A stretch of DNA of 5,444 nt from Bacteroidia bacterium (GTDB taxonomy: Bacteria > Bacteroidota > Bacteroidia > Flavobacteriales > Flavobacteriaceae). The stretch's first letter is position 1; each line of letters begins with the position of its first letter. The position numbers and the translations under genes are program-made. This document shows, in pieces, positions 4,694 through 5,444 of the stretch. Where the stretch lies: NCBI GenBank assembly GCA_030429325.1, contig JAUICT010000173.1, positions 1 to 5,444 on the forward strand. Reading direction: 5' to 3'. The notes under the pieces were generated by a model. It was not told the DNA's origin, searched no databases, and saw only the letters and a program-made list of their open reading frames with translations.

Positions 4694-5444
4694 GTTAGGA
4701 CTGATCATTAGGCGGGAATATTTGGCGAAGGTGAGGAACCGGACCTTTATTGTCATGACCATATTAAGCCCACTCTTGATTGTGGGGATGATTGTATTGA
4801 TAGCCTACCTTACCAAAATAAACGATAATGAAAAAAGAGTCATTTCCATACTTAATGAGAGTGCTTTTTTTCAAAAGGAGTTTATGCCTACAGAGCATAT
4901 TTCCTATATTCATTTGGATGGGTTGAGTTTGGATGAGGCCAAAGATTCCATAAGTGCTATGGGATATTACGGACTATTGCACCTCCCCTATGGTGAGAAT
5001 GGGGAACAAGTGGCGGAATCTGCCCATTTATATACCAAGGACAATCCAAGCACACAGATCACCCAACACTTGGAAGGTATTTTTCAAAGAAAGTTAAGGC
5101 AAGAAAGATTAAAAAAACTGGGGGTTTCACAAGATCAGTTTTCATTGGTGGAACAACCTTTTGACCTTCAATTGGCAACTTTTGATGGCGAAAAGAGTGT
5201 AAAGGGTATCAATGAAATCAAAGCTTTCATTGGTGGTGGCTTCGGTTATGCCATTATGATGTTCATTATTATTTATGGTGGTTTTGTAATGCGGAGCGTA
5301 ATAGAAGAAAAGACCAGCAGGATCATTGAGGTAATCATATCCTCCGTAAAACCATTCCAATTGATGCTGGGCAAGATCATAGGTACATCTTTGGCGGGAA
5401 TTACCCAGTTTACCATCTGGTTGATATCCGCATCTGTATTACTG
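4683..5444 (+). CDS. ABC-2 type permease, NatB-like, 3' partial
   Basis: The ATG at 4683 overlaps the ATPase gene by 11 bases (ATGATAGGTAA holds both start and stop), a sign of translational coupling. The frame stays open for 254 codons to the right edge, so the C-terminus is missing. The N-terminus has a basic amphipathic stretch (IIRREYLAKVRNRT) before a first membrane helix at about residues 22-43. A soluble segment of about 140 residues (44-181), probably extracytoplasmic, follows. The second helix is at about 184-203, then the cytosolic EEKTSRIIEVIISS motif (208-221) characteristic of ABC2_membrane_3/NatB permeases. PFQLMLGKIIG follows, with a third helix beginning near 231 and cut off at the edge. 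The family usually has six helices and over 400 residues. With the ATPase it should form a homodimeric or heteromeric exporter; the cargo is unknown. A purine stretch AAGGA (4676-4680) is only two bases from the ATG, so start-site coupling rather than a free ribosome site is likely. Confidence 0.9.
   Translation, partial: MIGKLGLIIRREYLAKVRNRTFIVMTILSPLLIVGMIVLIAYLTKINDNEKRVISILNESAFFQKEFMPTEHISYIHLDGLSLDEAKDSISAMGYYGLLHLPYGENGEQVAESAHLYTKDNPSTQITQHLEGIFQRKLRQERLKKLGVSQDQFSLVEQPFDLQLATFDGEKSVKGINEIKAFIGGGFGYAIMMFIIIYGGFVMRSVIEEKTSRIIEVIISSVKPFQLMLGKIIGTSLAGITQFTIWLISASVLL

Noticed and set aside
5142..5360. 72-codon - strand frame opposite the permease
   Set aside because: Shadow of a clear ABC-2 permease coding region.

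Overview
The window looks like an ordinary chromosomal segment of a marine-type Flavobacteriia (phylum Bacteroidota). Three things point there. The intergenic regions carry the Bacteroidota promoter pattern (TTTG, about 19-21 bases, TAnnTTTG) and almost no Shine-Dalgarno sequences. The DnaJ has the shortened zinc centre that I associate with Flavobacteriia. The gene order (stand-alone MnmD, TIGR01777 epimerase, GrpE, DnaJ, NatA/NatB-like ABC exporter) also fits that group. All genes lie on the + strand and base composition looks uniform. I see no sign of a mobile element, CRISPR array, tRNA or rRNA.

Left part (1-1740): the 3' end of a tRNA U34 methyltransferase gene (mnmD-like, cut by the left edge), a 136-base gap with a possible promoter and short direct repeats, then a complete TIGR01777-family NAD(P)-binding epimerase-like gene that ends in a strong intrinsic terminator (1764-1787).

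Middle part (1741-3702): the grpE-dnaJ chaperone operon. Its promoter region (about 1799-1840) is the most information-rich non-coding stretch here. A Bacteroidota housekeeping promoter, a sigma-54-like -24/-12 element, a TGGCA/TGCCA inverted repeat and a tandem TGACATTT repeat overlap within about 40 bases. GrpE (nucleotide exchange factor) and DnaJ (J-domain co-chaperone) are 6 bases apart and should be co-transcribed. Their partner dnaK is not in the window. DnaJ keeps only two of the usual four CxxCxGxG zinc repeats. The operon ends in a terminator at 3666-3702, and a second promoter-like element lies between dnaJ and that terminator, so a short RNA or leader is possible.

Right part (3703-5444): a very good TTTG-N19-TATCTTTG promoter drives an ABC exporter operon. 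It comprises an ATPase of the NatA/COG4152 type, whose start should be 3755 because the upstream in-frame ATG lies in front of the promoter, and an ABC-2 type permease that overlaps it by 11 bases and runs off the right edge.

I did not find an undescribed system. The most useful leads are the layered grpE promoter, the reduced DnaJ zinc centre and the possible short transcript behind dnaJ.
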